Below, piece by piece: positions 63,116 to 64,000 of a stretch of 64,000 bases of DNA. Positions within the stretch are counted from its first letter, which is position 1. Every line of letters begins with the position of its first letter. Made by a program: the position numbers and the translations under genes. The notes below the pieces were generated by a model. That model did not search any database. It saw only the letters and a list, made by a program, of their open reading frames with translations, and had not been told where the DNA came from. This stretch comes from Asterias amurensis (taxonomy: Eukaryota; Echinodermata; Asteroidea; Forcipulatida; Asteriidae): positions 372,001 to 436,000 of the forward strand of contig NC_092662.1 in the NCBI RefSeq assembly GCF_032118995.1. The letters run 5' to 3'.

Positions 63116-64000
63116 CTGAAAGAAACAAGACACCAAATCAAACATTATTGCAAAGTTTCCCCTCAAAAATGTCATGGGTTTGTGTCAATTCGCTGTTCTG
63201 AACATATTTTTGGAGAAATTTGTATCAGCATTTTTATTTCCCTTGTCAACATTGTAGTTCTCTTTACTAATCCACATAAATTCCTCCGCAAAACTTTGTT
63301 TTTAATCAGTTTTGCATTTTGCAGTTAAATTACTTTCATCCTACTGCCATGTTTTGTTCCACCTCGCCAAAAAAACATACAGCATTCTCTTTTACTTTTC
63401 ATCTTGCAGCCGGCGTCAACAAACCCATGCACCGAGGCTCCTTACCATATGTACTCGGGACATTAACCAGTAATTACCCAGCCTCTTCGTAGCTACGGAT
63501 CTTGCTAATTTAATAGTCACGGTATTTCTCTGGCTCGAAAACACACACAACTCGTTGTTAATTGGTTTTTATAAATCAATTATTTCGCTGGAGTCGGTGG
63601 AATTTGCAGGGAACGAATAACTGGTCTTCTTTCATTTTCTCTTGTCTTCTACTTTTTTTTCCTCAAGAATAATGACATTTCAGTGAAATATTTACACACG
63701 TAACTTTGACTGCAGAACTTATTGTACTGTACATGTATGTGTAACTCTCCACAGCAATGTCACCACACCAATTAATACCATCCAAAGTGAACACTTATTT
63801 TACAGAAGGGATTTGCTGCAGTGTTTCTGGAAGTAGTTTTGCTGAATACGCCGCAGCACTTTGTCAAGTACATCAATTGGTCTCATAATAGAGAACGGTC
63901 TTAAAATGTTTCTGATTGTTCCAGTGCCTTGAATAACTGGTTGATATTATATCTTTATATCTATGATTATATTGGCTACATACAAAGATTCGTTCTTATA
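63116..64000. other. NPDC1 intron, right edge
   Basis: No convincing upstream NPDC1 exon. A possible donor at about 63446 is preceded by an in-frame TAA with no usable acceptor. Otherwise AT-rich and unremarkable. Confidence 0.45.

Noticed and set aside
63420..63460. Upstream NPDC1 exon ending at ATATG|GTAAGG
   Set aside because: The required frame meets a TAA shortly upstream with no AG acceptor between, so it cannot be an internal coding exon.

Overview
The window is animal nuclear DNA, AT-rich, with compact multi-exon genes and many dispersed repeats. The protein sequences are clearly deuterostome-like. The repeats (tRNA-derived SINEs, foldback elements and dispersed motifs of a kind I associate with echinoderm genomes) suggest an echinoderm. 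I cannot fix the class or species from sequence alone. Five protein-coding genes are supported by exon-by-exon reading with matching splice phases. LAYOUT. (1) 1-8162, minus strand: VPS52, a GARP/EARP tethering-complex subunit, 16 exons in view; the C-terminus runs off the left edge. (2) 8330-10653, plus strand: RPS18, five exons, complete at 152 aa, divergently transcribed from VPS52 across about 140 bp. The same head-to-head pair exists in the human extended MHC region, so this looks like ancient microsynteny with a shared promoter. (3) 11040-14490: a 1186-bp tandem duplication array next to a LINE fragment. (4) 15933-21288, minus: FOXRED1, a mitochondrial complex I assembly flavoprotein, eight exons, complete at 483 aa. 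(5) 21393-23168: two foldback transposon-like elements that share terminal bases. (6) 23983-26544, plus: an arylacetamide deacetylase/NCEH1-type membrane esterase, five exons, complete at 421 aa. (7) 26545-34636: intergenic, with microsatellites, minisatellites and dispersed repeats. (8) 34637-63115 and beyond, minus: an NPDC1-like neuronal membrane protein with large introns. The transmembrane exon and all cytoplasmic exons are in view; the extracellular exons lie beyond the right edge. A separate first coding exon inside its 19.5-kb intron would give a form without the membrane segment. POINTS OF INTEREST. VPS52 contains two introns with minor-spliceosome (U12-type) signals, one GT-AG and one AT-AC, both confirmed by reading frame, plus a GC-AG first intron. 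The VPS52/RPS18 promoter carries a mirrored CCAAT pair. The NPDC1 alternative exon has the phase needed to join the cytoplasmic exons. A four-tract telomeric quadruplex motif lies six bases inside an NPDC1 splice donor. The genes do not form a pathway; they are neighbours, with only VPS52-RPS18 looking functionally coupled, through shared regulation. Everything is inferred by eye from one window; no searches were run.
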